Assembly: GCA_032629725.1 (NCBI GenBank) | Contig: JAFEVB010000015.1 | Location: 2,232,001-2,296,000 of the forward strand | Source of the DNA: Gremmenia infestans | Taxonomy: Eukaryota > Ascomycota > Leotiomycetes > Helotiales > Hamatocanthoscyphaceae | Reading direction: 5' to 3' | DNA: 64,000 bases | Shown: piece after piece, positions 35,301 to 48,300 of the stretch | How the letters are laid out: the number at the start of each line of letters is the position of its first letter | Numbering within the stretch: the stretch's first letter is position 1 | Made by a program: the position numbers and the translations under genes | The notes under the pieces: model-generated | What the model was told of the DNA's origin: nothing | Database searches by the model: none | Seen by the model: only the letters and a program-made list of their open reading frames with translations

Positions 35301-37063
35301 CCCGGAAACGCGAAAGAAATACGAGCAAACTCTTAAGAGTGTTCGAGATAAGGCTGACATGGATAAATTGACGTCGATACGCAATGAAGAGCAGCAGAAT
35401 AATCAACCTGCTCCTGAAATACCCATGGATCCAACGACAAAGGCCGACACGGCGAAGAGGCTGAGAGAGATTCTCCAACCGCTAAACAATATGAACAGGG
35501 CGGTTGTTAGATGGTACCAAATCACCAGAGACGAGCCTCGCACGAAAGCTTTCTTCCGTCTTGTAAGTCAAAATTTCCAACCTTCTCATTTCCCTAAATG
35601 CTAACAGAGTCTAGAAAAATCGAGTAGCACAACAGTTTAAAGATCAAGGCATGACACAGCCTAAGGACAGATTTTCCATGATGCCCAGAGACCTAGAACA
35701 GGGTCGTGGAATGTTGCAAGGCATGGTCAAGGACTTGAGTGACAGGTTCCCAGCGATGAAGAAATCAGACTCAGCACAGGCCCACCCACCTGCTGTATCA
35801 CAGCCACCGGCTCAAACTTCTCAGCCTGTACCGACACCACCAACTGTTCAACTGAGTCATGCCAACTTGCAGCAGCAGCAAAATCAGTTAAATAAGATGC
35901 ATCAAAGATCGGGCAGCCGAAGCTCTCATGCTCCAGCAGCTCCAACATCTTCACAGCCACCATTTCAATTCGGTGCTGGGTCGCCACCGCCTGATGGGGT
36001 TCCTGCTTACCTCACCAAGGCCCCACTCACGAGGGATGAACTAAAGCTTCCAGCCAAGAAGAAGCAGAAGCAGGACAACAAGGCCGCCATGGGTCAGACT
36101 CCGAACTCGAACGCTTCGCCTCATCTAACGAAACCGATATCACCAGAAGTGAAGAGACAACCAGCCGAAACCAAGCAGCAAAGATCTTTGTTCACTTGCT
36201 CAGATCCAGACTGTGATCGACACAATGTTGGGTTTGAGAGTGAAGAGGCCTTGCGAATCCACACCCAAGAGCATACCATTGAGAATCCAATGCTATATGC
36301 GCAACAGAATTTGGCTTCTATGCTGGGTCTGGATCCTTCGGGGCATGCGAAGAAGCCAGTCGTTTCTCAAGAAGCATTGAAGATGTCTATGAGTGGATCC
36401 AAACAAGGACAGACTCCTAACATAAAGGGCGAAAATACACCGACAGCAACGCCAATGAACCGCCAAGTATCGATGAACCGTCAAGGTAGTGCAACTGGAG
36501 CCAGACCAGGCGCTGCATCAAAAGGTACACCAAAGGATATAGCCAAGACCCCAGCAAGTCAAAGGGATGCCAGCAAGCAACAGCCAAGCCAGCCTCCAAA
36601 GGAAGTCGTAATCGAGGATCCATGGGCCAACGCTACTATTGATCCTCATGACCTATATCAAGCCTTCCAGCCCTTTGAAAGCGGCGCCGGTGGCGCAATA
36701 TCTGACATGAACGTCTACCGTTCCATAACGCCCAACGACACCCCCGAATCAAGCAAAGACGGTTTATCGGAGCCCAACAGCGACATATCGGATGGCGTGG
36801 CCTTGGATATCAGTCTCGATATGTTCGATGACAGCTGGCAGCCTTTCGGACCGAGTGAGATTGATGGCTTGTTTGACATGAATATGAACAACTTTAATGT
36901 CAACACAGACGATATGAAGATGTTTGATACAGATCTGAGTGCCGATGTAGAGCAGCAACAACCAGCGATGGGGTTTGGGAGTTGGGAGGATATGGTTGAT
37001 ACGGCGGCGTTTGATAGGCCGTTTGTTTTTGATGCGAGTCTTTATTCAATGAACGCGGATTGA
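32331..37063 (+). CDS. med15: Mediator tail subunit Med15 (Gal11-type)
   Basis: Tail subunit of the Mediator coactivator, contacting activators through an N-terminal KIX-like domain and disordered Gln-rich regions. Exons 32331..32545, 32604..32718, 32767..35562 and 35615..37063 (introns of 58, 48 and 52 bp) encode 1524 residues. A KIX-like helical domain at residues about 30-125 includes SSQIQQVIYQTVSQQTG, VLIQERIGLIFSIIGNLR and the lysine-rich SQVEAKLKQLLERR. Very long Gln/Met/Pro/Asn-rich regions follow (many QQQ runs), with a small ordered island NPNLGAEVFENLKNLQRMHW. The conserved fungal Med15 block lies near residues 1000-1070 (AVVRWYQITRDEPRTKAFF|RLKNRVAQQF, spanning intron 3). A CSDPDCDRHNVGFESEEAL stretch with downstream His residues resembles a single zinc finger, unusual for Med15. 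The C-terminus is acidic. Exon joins are all in phase. Confidence 0.88.
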
Positions 37064-38249
37064 TTTATCTTGATGAGGCGTTTTTGATGGACTGGAACGG
37101 ATTGGGATAGGACGGAGACAACTTATATACCACTGGAAGGAAAAGCATGGGTGGCGTTCTTCGGACGGTAATAGGGATTTTGGAATAGGATATTTAGGGG
37201 CGCCGGCGATGCGCTGACACTGCATACAGCATGTGTATATTATGGTTAAGAATTTTCAATAAGAAGTATAGCTTTTCACGTTAAATATTTGATTTGCATG
37301 CACCGTGTATGGTGACTCGACCCCCGAATTACGCGACGAGAAGCCTGCCTGATAGAACTATGTATGTAATCTTTATTCTCATTGTAGATGGGAGATTAGT
37401 CGTGGAGGAAGCAGGATTATATATAGACGCAAAGTCTGTGTCTGTCTGGCCTGGTGAGTAAGTGAGTGAAGCAATGTCAATGCCAGTATCAGTTTATACC
37501 CCGCACTCGGCTATAGTAAGCTTTGGCGGATAGGGGGGACAGGAACTACACTTCGCCTAAGGTAGCTGAATAAGGTACCACCTGCCTAGCTTACCTTAGC
37601 GACTATCTACATCATTTGTAGATGGAAGTAAGTAAATAAACCCTTTTGTATGTAAGTATAGTGTTTATCATTCATATTTTCTCCGCTTCATACCAGCAAC
37701 TCTAGGGTTATATCTCAAATTATATCTATCATATTATGTCTTTGCTAAGATGACGGACTAAGGATACGGGGTGCTTGCCTAATTGCTTGCCTGATATACG
37801 AAGTAAATAAGTGGGGAGGCAACTACGGAGTATATTTCCGAGCCGCCCCTAGGGTTGTTTGCTTATTTACTATATGGAGTTTCGAGGCCGTGTTCTATTA
37901 CTACAAGCGAGGTATAGCATGGAACAGGTATATATAGATAGGACTGTTGCGCCATAGAGCATGGTTGGGAGGGATATACCTGTTAGACTGGGGTATGGAT
38001 CCTGTTGAAATTATATATGTCAGTTATGAGGATTTCAATTGCGAGATGAATGCAACCATAGCACACATCACGAGCTTTAAGTCAATCATGATCAAGCCAA
38101 TATAATAAGTATTACTGTTCTTAAACCATGACGCCTCCATCGCTAATGTCAAACGCCATCTATGCCATGCTATCCAATGCTTTTCGTCCAAAGGGTATAA
38201 TTCAATCATGCAGTTTTCGTTCCCAACCCGCACTAAACATTCTCCTCCT
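37064..38249. other. convergent intergenic region
   Basis: About 1.2 kb between the 3' ends of med15 and the sulfatase-like gene. It is AT-rich in parts (37640-37760) with a TACGGAGTA motif at 37824-37832. No gene was recognised. Confidence 0.55.
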
Positions 38250-41200
38250 TTACCGTCGTCGCGGATTCCACCAAGGCCGCTTAGTCTTCGTTCCCTTCAT
38301 TCCAGCGCCCTCCAGCTCCTCGGGCCTCCTATCATTCTGTAATGCAGCCCCGTTAAAATCCCACCTTCTCCTCATCTCCAGCATCCACCACTTCCCCACT
38401 TTCTCAGCCTCAGCTACCCATTGTGCTGCCGGGTCGCCGATTTCTTTCCTGACGCGCTTCTGCATGCTGTCGAGGGAATACTCTTCTAGCGGTGTGTCTT
38501 CGTAGGGATCCCTGTCGTTGGATGTGAATCTGTAGACGCCGGATTTGCACACTGGCATGATGAGTCGGTACGGCACTGCTGCGGATGAGACAGAGAGGAC
38601 TGTGCCGCCTGGATTCAAGACGCCCATGTTCCACTGCTGGCGCCCGTTTCTTTCTGGTTCGAATTCCCGGATAAGGCTTTGGCCTTCGTACTGCTGTAGA
38701 AGATCGGAAGCGATTTCTGAATCCTGCTGGCTGAGCGAAGAGGTTGTGGTGAGCAGGTCGAGGATCGTGGGGAGTATCGACATGGATGTTGCGTTGATGG
38801 CTAGTTGGATGCGGGGGAGTGAGGGGTGGTGGAAGACGAGGGGTACGCGCATGTTGCTTACATGACCGTTCTCAAAGGTGCTGCGTTTCTGAGCGTCTTC
38901 TTCGAATGCCATGCCACTATTCTTATTAGTAATGTCCTGAATTAGAGCTGGGAGTCCATACTGGTCTCCAACCATAACTACTAAGGTCTCATCTGCTACC
39001 CCTTCGTCTTCTAGAATATTCATCATTTCTCCAAGCCACCAGTCGTCGTACTTGACAGTATTCAAATACCTATTGAGTTGATGTTCTCCACTCCACCAAC
39101 CTTTCTTGAGAAGCTCCATAGCTTCGCCAAATTCTTCAGGTGTTTTCCAGGGGTGATGAGTGGAGCTTGTGAAGTGGGACAGAAATACACGCTCGTCGTT
39201 CTTCTTGGCTTCTCTGAATACGTCCTGGAAGTACGGCTTCATCTGGCTATCCGGAAAGCCAAAGTAGTTTGACTGTTTTTCGCTGGGGGGGAATTTAGCT
39301 GCTGGATTCAGCAGGGTCTCTTTTGCGATAACCTCCTGAAACCCAATGTGGTGGTTCAGCTCATCTTGGTGGTCGAATCTGTTGGTGACTGCTTGAGCAG
39401 AAACCATCCTCCATAGCATTCCATTCATCTCGTCTTCTTTCTTGCCAAAACCCCATTTGCGTTCTTCTAGGGGCTGGCCTTCTTTATTCAAGTTCAGAAG
39501 CCTGAGAATGGCAGGAAGGCATGGCTGGTAGATATGGCCGTGCGACTCGACGGTGAAATCCACCGCAAGGGGTTGCACGCCACAATGACTACCGATCAGG
39601 CTTTTCAGAGACGTAGTGCTTCCTGTGAATGCTCTCTGTATATTGATCCCTCCTTGACCTTCCGTGAGATTACGCCAACTTCCAGCCCTCGCACCATCAA
39701 GACCAGACCTGTCATACCCGGCATCTTCTCCAGTAAGTAATTCCGCATTCGGTGTCAGGTTTGCCAGCTCTGCTTCGACCCTAGCAACTTCATCCCCGGA
39801 ATCGTGCGTCTTGAGAACGATGTCGTATAGATGAGAATCCTTCTTCATCGGAAATATATCCTTGCGGGTACTTTCTAAGGTCGCGATCACTACATGCCTA
39901 ATTTTGACTTTACGGTCTTTCAAGGCCTTGGTTATTGGGTCAAGGATATCGTGCTCAAGATTACTTATTCGTAATGGGTCTTTGACTGGATTGTATTTTG
40001 GAACTTTGGGCCTTCGGTCGTGCCGGCCACGATGTGGTCCATGTGGCGGGGGCGGCCCTGGTGGGGGAGGTCCTGGCGGGGGTGGGTGTGGTCTCCTGTG
40101 GTGATCCGGACGAACTGGTCGGTCGTACCAACGGTCAAATCCAAGAATCGCTTCTTCGGGCATCCAGGATGGGCGAGGTGAGTGCTTTTCTGTTTCCTCG
40201 AGACTGGAGCTATTTGCACTTGGCATCCACCCAATGAATTTGTTGTGCGGTTGTTCCCAATACTTCATATTCAGAAGATCAGGCAAGGGGAACGGAGGAA
40301 ACTCTCTATGACCGGCTCCACATAAGTCTTCTGAATATGGGCTGAAAATGTCCCAAAGCGTGTAGGGTATCGAGCTAGACATGTGTGCGTAGGGTGGATT
40401 CCTCGGCCGAACAACCAGTAGGATAAGGACGGTTATAAGAGGTCCCAGAAATATAGCTCTATTCAACCACCGAGAGAAAAAGTTGGATCTTGGACCACTG
40501 CTGAGGAAAGGCTCATCTTCTAATGACTGTCTCTCGGGCGCCGAGGGGGCGTCCGAAGCATCTTCTTCGTCTGAGCTCTCTCTCCCATCCCACTCCTTAC
40601 TCATCGATCCCTCGGAAAATATCTTCTGCATCAGTCTCCGGCTTCCGAATGTTTTGGCCATCTTGCAAAACATCGAATGAGTTCCATTGTCTGTAGGAGA
40701 CTTAGCGATGTGGCCTTTGTATTAGGACGAAGTGTTATGTCCAAACACGAGGTAGATTCCTGTGGAGAGTTGAAATAGTTTAAAAGACTTACATAGTGGT
40801 TGAGTGCTAATTCGTGCAATCACTACAATGGAAACAGATATGAAGAACGCCGGGACCATTCCAGATAGGAGAACTTTCAACCCTTCCCAGTCATGTGCGA
40901 ATTTACCCGCTGAGCCCCATTTTATCTCACTTCCAGTCTCGAGATAGAATGCAATCTGTACAGATGAGGCTGATAAGAGACCAATACTTGTATGCCAAGT
41001 TAGCATTGTGTTTAGTCAATTAGGATAATGATTATGGTTCTATCACGGGAACTCACCAAATGAAACCCCTTGCCAAGGCCAGCAACATCCATGCTTTTCC
41101 ATGTCCATTGAGATGAACCAAAATCCAAAATAATACAGCGCTGACAAAATCTACCGCGAGAAATGTAGGGAGATACAGAAGGATTAATAAAGGCGGCAGC

Positions 41201-41486
41201 GAATAGAGGTGACTGTACAGATGTAGAAATTTCGGGGCGAGGACCGCGGTCATGAGAAGGGAATATTGAAATGGAACCTTCTCACAGCGATGCCAGGGCA
41301 GGCGCCGTACCGATTCGGGTGGCATTATAGGTACGTACTGGTAGTCGAGATAAAAGATGAAGGAAAGAAAAGCGTAAAGAAAGACAAGGAGTGTCTGACA
41401 ACGAAGGGTTACATGTAAGCAATAGGTGCGAGTTTCAGGAGAAAACACGCCTTCGTTGTTGTTTTGACACGATTCTTCTTTTCCAT
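38250..41486 (-). CDS. multi-pass membrane sulfatase-like (alkaline phosphatase superfamily) protein
   Basis: Favoured exons: 41486..41451, 41394..41057, 40986..40793 and 40690..38250, about 1002 residues. The last two introns (70 and 102 bp) are clear, with GCTAAC or GCTAAG before the acceptors. The first (41450..41395) would be a GC-AG intron and is less certain. The N-terminal 190 residues hold about four hydrophobic helices (TLLVFLYAFLSFIFYL, AVLFWILVHL, VLLSGMVPAFFISVSIVVIA), and another helix is near 265-283. A basic Pro/His-rich linker precedes the catalytic domain, which starts VVIATLESTRKDIFP (about 456-470). GSTTSLKSLIGSHCG (about 546-560) occupies the nucleophile position, and HFTSSTHHPWKTP and VMVGDQYGLP are metal-site regions. 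The Cys-x-Pro-x-Arg motif of true sulfatases is absent, so it resembles LTA-synthase-like phosphotransferases, with a Thr nucleophile inferred. The substrate is unknown. Confidence 0.75.
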
Positions 41487-44320
41487 GTTTGGGCTGAGTC
41501 TAGCCAATCTTTCCAAATTAACACTGTCTGGTAGAGCGCAGCAGGTGGCTCAGCAAAGTTGCCTTCAGGGAATAGGGCGCTGCTGACAGCGGTTGCAGCA
41601 CTGGTCCCGGCAGGCTGCTCGACGGCACTCGACTTGGCGTGCTAACCTTCGTATTTGGTAAGAAACTCAGTGGACCTCCAATCATCGAAGTTTCGAAAGC
41701 CATAAGATCGCCAGATCTGCATGAACTCGGGTACGGAGTAAGAGGTACTCCATCTAAATTTAGTAAGTTGTTGGCTAATCAGCCATACCTTGACGTGATA
41801 CTTGGCCTATAAACTTGGCCGCTTTTTATTGCTCTCCACATTTTATTATCAATCTCGTTTACACCCACCAGTTTGGGTCGGGGACTCGAAGTTTGAATGG
41901 ATTTTTATGGTGCTATGGGAGTAGTCAAAGACTATGTGACTCGAGGTTTAATGGGATGGTGAACCAATAAAGGGTAGTTGATCATAAATCCCGGGGCAGC
42001 GGAATACTTGAACCTCTCGAACGGGCCAGATATCCAGATCAAAAACGGAGCCTTGAAGGAAATGACGATGTTTGCTTTGAAACAAATTGTTGGTGCCGCA
42101 CATATGAAGTAAATACAAGGCTGTAATACCGGGGAAGGAGCGGAGGAGCCAATCCCCAGACCAGACCCCTGAATCCAATCTCGGGCGACAAAGTCTTGAT
42201 TCAACGACACAGATTGAGCCTCCATCGTCTGTTTAATAAATCCCATTATTGCCTTTAGTTGTGTGATTATGAAGGAATCAAAAAACCATATGCTCATCCC
42301 GTACAAGTAGTACTCGTTGATTATGTTGAACTGGACTGGCCAAGGAATCCAGCTGACACCTTTATACAGGGGGGCTGCTGGGGCGCCACGGTAGTGCAGC
42401 AAAGCACAGCACAGCTCAAATTCTGAGGGCGATCCTCCAACTGCCTGAATCCTTTGTATTTGCAAAGCCGCTTCAACTCCATGAAGAGTCGATAGTGTAG
42501 GCAGACTGTCAAACCAGCATCAACGTAAAAAGGAAATTTCTGCACCTCTTACTGATCCTTTGGCAGACTGGAAGTACCTGTCCTCGAACGCAGTCGTTCA
42601 GTCTATGCTTTCCTTAACAATATCGCTAGGCATAAGCCATTGGTATCCGCACGAGGCTGTGCCTTCTTCTGCCTGGGACTTTTCCTTCTTCTGTGTTCAG
42701 AAACGCTTCTTGGGCTTCGCTTTTCGTCTTATCATCATCGGAACGAGTTCTTTATCGTGCAGCGAGGCGTGGGTTGAACTGTATCAGCACATGCTGTGCC
42801 CGCTTTCTCAAGGTCGAGCGGTTTTTGAAGCGATTTTCGAAGCGTGGAGGACTGAAATGGTAATCGCAAACGAATAGCGAGCCCCTTGGAACTGTTCCGT
42901 TGATTCCTAGGGTGACAACTCGTCGTTCTCCAACGTGGCTCTTCATCTCATGACACTTCCTAGTTAAGAGCTGCCATTATCTCTCCCTTTAGTCACTCAC
43001 AATATCTACAGTACAAGGTATCTTTTCCATTGGCCTAATATTTCCTTTCTCATCGCCACATTCGCGGAGACCCCCAGCACATTCACGAAGCGACCATTCG
43101 AAACTAGGCCTCGAAAGCAGGCCACTCGATGGCGATGCTCTCATAGGCCAGACTGACCCAGTAACTATTCCCTTAGTACGAAGCCTCTGTAAAAAGACGT
43201 CTATTATCTCAATGATTCAATTACGCTAGATTTGGCTCAAGGACTCTGCAAACCGGAGCCTAGTCGAGTCGACTGTATGCAAATTCTAGACAAAACTCAC
43301 TGCCTATCTATCTTCCAACAAGTCTCCTTTATAATAACCCTCTATTCTAACAGGCCGCTGCAATGATGCTTAACTCAAAACTCCGTCACAGGGGCTTATG
43401 GCAAATTCGCAAGGGATCACAATCCATACCCCGCCATGCCGTACATGATATATGCTCGCACTTCTCTACAGTAGTGAGTCGGCTTGCTATGGCCCTATGC
43501 CAATATCCTTTGTCGAGACTTGAGACTACGGTGCCCATGACACCGAGAATAGAGCGCGATATTATATTTAACATCATTCCGCATGCCGTCGTTATGCAAA
43601 GGTGGGGACGTAGGGGGAAAGTTATAAAACACTTTCCACGATGACTATTCTGATTTCCTCCGTACTTTGCCCGTTTCTCCAAAGTGAGACCCGCCAAGTC
43701 CAAGGAAATATTGACATAAACTTGGACTTGGGCTTCGTAGACCTTGTCTAGGACCACATACTACTGTGTCTTACTCTAAATGAAGCTGAGATCCATGAAG
43801 TGTGATCATGCGGTGGTTCGATAAACCAAAGTCGATGGCTTCAGACATAGAAGGAAGTCGGTCGTCTGCAGGACCGCAGTACGAAACCCTGTTCAAAAAA
43901 GTTTCGAATTAAAAGAGCTTTCAGGATATACCAGTCACATAGAGAGCAATTGACAAGATCATATGATTTGACGTGCTTTTCCCAGGGCACCACAGGTCAA
44001 ACCCTCGGGTCTGGAGGTGCATCAAGTATTCATTGACTAAATCGTACAGTGAAGTACTCAGCAACACGACCTCATCATGCCCATCCCATCTTGAGGCCCT
44101 TGCTTTTGATCCCCTCGGCTGCCATCCCGTCTCTGCCAAATCAAACACAAAACATCCCCAACAAAACTCCGGATAATGCTACCAAACCATGCCAATGCTA
44201 TCTCTCCATCCAATGCAGACACCAGAAACTTATACACAAAACGCTCACACGTATTTGGTTTTTATACAGAACTTCGTTCATGCTCCCATCCATTATTGTC
44301 CTTCGTCAAAAACAAAAAGG
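41487..44320. other. 2.8-kb intergenic interval
   Basis: It holds the 5' flank of the sulfatase-like gene and the 3' flank of the Whi5-like gene. The longest frame (41932-42465, minus) has no recognised domain. A TACGGAGTA motif is at 41732-41740. I see no gene I can support. Confidence 0.5.
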
Positions 44321-45351
44321 TCAAGCTTGCCTCATCAAACTCAGCAATCCATCAGCAGCTCTGCCCTTCACAACACTACTCGTCAATTCCTCTTCTCTGG
44401 TCGCCGACAAATTCGGCGGGTGAAGCAGTCCCTGTCTCTGTCTATGCAATATAGGTGTTGCGAACTCAACTCTATGCACATCTTTACGTGCAGGTGGTGA
44501 TGAAGGGATAAGAGGCAATGGCGTTAGTTTTAATTTCGACGAACCAGAAGTAGTTCTGATCTGCAGTTGTCCCAAGGGGATGTTTATTTGATTTGTATGG
44601 ACTTTGTAGCTTGCGAGGCGGAGTCGGAGTTTAAGGGCTTGCACTCGCTGTGCGAGTCCTTCCTTCAACGAGGAGACATCGGTGGGCGAAGCAGGTAAAG
44701 GTTGTGGAGCAAGATCTGGCTCTGTGATTATGGTTTGTTGCGAATCTTCGTTTAGTGCTGATGTCGATGGCGAAGGTGCTGAGGACGGCGGTGATGATAT
44801 AGAAGTGATTCCATTATCAGCTCGAGGGCTCTGTTAAAGAGGTTAGCATAGTCTCGACGACGAAGAAGAAATAGGGAACATACTCCACTGTCGGGTCCCC
44901 CACGCGAGTCGCCCTCACTATCACACACATTAGCTTGTAGGCTGTCCTGAGGAATCCCGGTCTGTTCATCCAGTAATAAACTCTCAGTGCTACTATCTGT
45001 CTTCTTAAATCGTTTTCGTGGCGGTTCTGCTGATAGAACTTGAACTCCATCCTTATCATCGTCAAGGTCCCTCTTCTCGCTGCCCATAGGAGCTTTGCCT
45101 TGAACCGTCGCGGACGTTTGGTTCGTTCCTAGCGACACGCCCTTTGCCATTTCTTGCGGCTTTTCAGCACGATTGGTGTCCTGAATGACATTCTCTGGAC
45201 CACGGAAGATAGGCATCGGGCCTGCAATTGATGTTTGTAATGATACTTTCTCTCCCATTGTCTTGCCGATACTGTTGGTGTCCGCGCGCGTGATGGTAGA
45301 GTTAACATTGAGGGGACTCAGCACGCGACGCGTTGGAGAAGCTGAGGCCAT
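44321..45351 (-). CDS. Whi5/Nrm1-like G1/S transcriptional repressor
   Basis: Whi5 and Nrm1 bind the SBF/MBF transcription complexes through a short GTB motif and repress G1/S genes. Two exons, 45351..44884 and 44830..44321, with a 53-bp intron (GGA|GTATGT...GCTAAC...AACAG), encode 325 residues. The decisive segment is QRVQALKLRLRLASYKVHTN (residues about 217-236), matching the LKxRLxLAxYKVxTNQ pattern of the family. The remainder is disordered, Ser/Pro-rich and basic in places (PPRKRFKK could be a nuclear signal), with several SP/TP sites (SASPTRR, PLSP-like, ASPTDV) that CDKs could phosphorylate. The start is set at MASASPTRRVLSPL; the frame stays open upstream to 45543 without a supported ATG. 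It could be either a Whi5 or a Nrm1 counterpart. Confidence 0.72.
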
Positions 45352-48300
45352 GGTGAAGATTCGAGGAGAGATGGGTAATGGATTTAAGAGGTGGTAAGTG
45401 GGTGGAAAGTGCGTCCAAGTTTGAACGTTTGATATGTCTTGGAAGGCGCGTTGCAGTGGTGTTGAGCTTCTAGAACGCGTGAAAGCGTAAGTAAGTACTC
45501 GACCTATGAACGGTTGAGTGAAAAGCTGAGAGGTACTCACCAATAATCAGAGAACAGAGTGCCTCTGTGTTTTTATAAAAAGAAGAAAGTGTGTCTGTCT
45601 TCGATGTCGAGAATGTTGATTGTAAGTCGCGTACTTGAACTATTGCCAACTGGATCATTCGCGTTAAGATAAATATCTCGGGCCGGAACGAGGTTCCTGC
45701 TTTCCTGCCCCGCGCTTTACGCTCTTGGGAGGCGGTGTACAGCGCGTCTTCGGCTATGAAGCTTCAGACGAAAGATCTGCAGGGTTCCCGCTCGGGTAAT
45801 ATCAGGGGCAATTAAGGGGTTTGGGGTTCTTTTCAATGTAAAAGAAAGTGTCTATAGCAAATACTCGTACCTCTGTTAATTATTTAATAGAAAAACACCA
45901 GCTGTTGAAATTTAGATGGAAGATTATTGTCGCTTTGCTTTAGTATACATGTTCATATAGCTAGGAACATGTCACCAAGCATCTTAAGGGCATCTGTAAG
46001 TATATCAGTCACCTCAAAGACTTGACAGCATAAGCACCGTGACAACAAGCCCTACAATGAAACTTATCTGTAGCGCTTTTCACGTTCAATAAGTTCAAAC
46101 TCTCCAACTCATAACTCGAATTCCACGTACAAATTCCACCTCGATCTAAAGTTCGAAGTCCCGTCCTTCCCTTATACACCACGATATTCTTCTCACCGCA
46201 TTAGTTGCCAGAAACACTTTCGTGCCTCTGAGTTGAATTCATATACTCGTACCGCATTCTAAAGAGATTCGCCCAAATTCAATTTCAAAAGAGTACGGTG
46301 TTAACATAAATGACACGAAGCAAGTAAAAGAACAATCTTGGAAGCTGCCCGAAGAAATCTGCATATAACTCTGCGTTCTTTACTTCAATCGATACCAGAA
46401 AAATGAAAGTACTTAATGCTTCTAGAAGAAGAAGGAATATTCATGTGTTGTCGTACGCATAATAATTCCCCTTAAGGCGGAAGCCTATATCCAAGGCAAA
46501 GCTGCAATCCTCCACTGACACCGACGGGCTTAATCGGGCTTGATCTCAATTGAACATGAGTCAAATCTTGAAACAAGTTGAAATATTGACAGCAAACAAT
46601 CCCTTGACAGCAAATACACCTCAGTGCTTCTTAATACCAAAAGCTCAAACTCCATGACTTCGTATAATAGCTGCTTACATACAACCGGACCAAATGCTTG
46701 GTCGTCCCGTGTGAAATATGGCTACTGCCGCTCTCAAATCACTCTTTGACAAGTCTTGAGATATCTCACGACTCAAAAGTTTCAGTCCTTGCTTTGAGGA
46801 TGTTACGTCATTTATAGGGATCGAAAGCCACTTTGACCTTTCCATGATTCAGGGAGGAACTGGTCACTCAAAACTATGGCTATGATGGAAATCCAGCAAG
46901 TAGTATCTTTGCAGCATAATTATTACTTATGAAAAAGATACTACAAGCATGATATCTCAGCCCCTAAGATTGCAAATAGAATAGGGTGGGTGCTAATATC
47001 CAATATGGCCACGGCATGTTTAGAGGGAACTCCGAATTTGACAATAGAGGAGGTTTTGACAGCAAACGTCCGGACCACCTCTTCCTTATCCTTTAAGCAG
47101 TTAGTATTAGACGACGAGCCGCAATTCATCAAGTGCTATTCGGTACTGCCAACCCCAACAGCCTGGTCTCGGCACCATTTCTGCCTTCCTGCAATTTCCA
47201 AACCACCTTTTCAAATCGCTTGGCCCTTGACCGCATGTCCTCTTCACCTCAATATATATCCCCTTTCCCTCACCAATATGAAAGGGAACCAAGAAGCCCT
47301 CTAAAGAATGAAAGACAGCAGAGATGCAGGAGTCAAAACGAAGATAGCGACAAATGAAGAAAGAGCGAAGCACCAAGCATAAACTGCATAGCAATCTAGG
47401 TCTCGATATAACGAACTCTAAGTAAGCTGAGACAGATTCATGACGTTCGCCGAGCAAGAATAAGAAGTCATGAGTTTGCCACGAGTAACGAACGCAGCGA
47501 ATAGAACTGGTCCACCTGGAGTAAGAGCAACTTCTGGTTTTAGATACCGAAATACTAATCTAATACTTGGCCGCGGAACCAAACGTAACATCCGTGAAGA
47601 ACAAAGCATTTGACAACATCAACAATCCCATCTTCCCCTCATCTTTCTTCTTCCTAGCCTACCTTTATAGCTACTCAGAGCTCTGTCCGGCGCACCAACC
47701 ATCTCATCGTTTCAATTTCCTGCTCTGTGGGCAAATCATAGCTGATTGTGATGGATGGTCTGTGAAAATTTGGCTATCTACATAAGGACCTACCTACCAC
47801 CTATTTATACATGCATCAACCCCCTCATACACATACCCTCCCACGCATTTTCCACAGTTCTGGTATAGTACCTACCAGCTCATCCGCAAGTCCAGCGTGA
47901 TTACCAAAATAAAATACCCATTTCATCATCGCACCAAGGCACAGCATGCAACTTGGTGTCCCCTCGGTATACATCACAGTCCATCCATCCATCCATCCAT
48001 CCCTACCCATACATCTACAGTATACATACAATGACTGCGTAAATGAAGCCAAGCACAAGTACACTAGTCTGTGGAGTCGTTTCAACGATTCTTGGAGTCC
48101 GAATATTAGGAGAATCAAAAGGGGCTAATATCAATTTCACAACAGATCATAACTAATAGCAAAGGAAACCCCGACGGCAACTTCCTCCCCACTCTATAAA
48201 CTGTTATACACTATCTCACTTCTCACATCCAAGCAAATCTCTCTCTAACCCAACCATCCAGCAAAATCCAAAGCGCAGCCGCAGCAGCATCATCCTCCCC

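Noticed and set aside
38656..38666. GGTTCGAATTC, resembling a tRNA B box
   Set aside because: It lies in the coding sequence of the sulfatase-like gene and no A box or cloverleaf fits.
41932..42465. 177-residue minus-strand frame upstream of the sulfatase-like gene
   Set aside because: Some hydrophobic stretches but no recognised motif and no convincing start; not supported as a gene.
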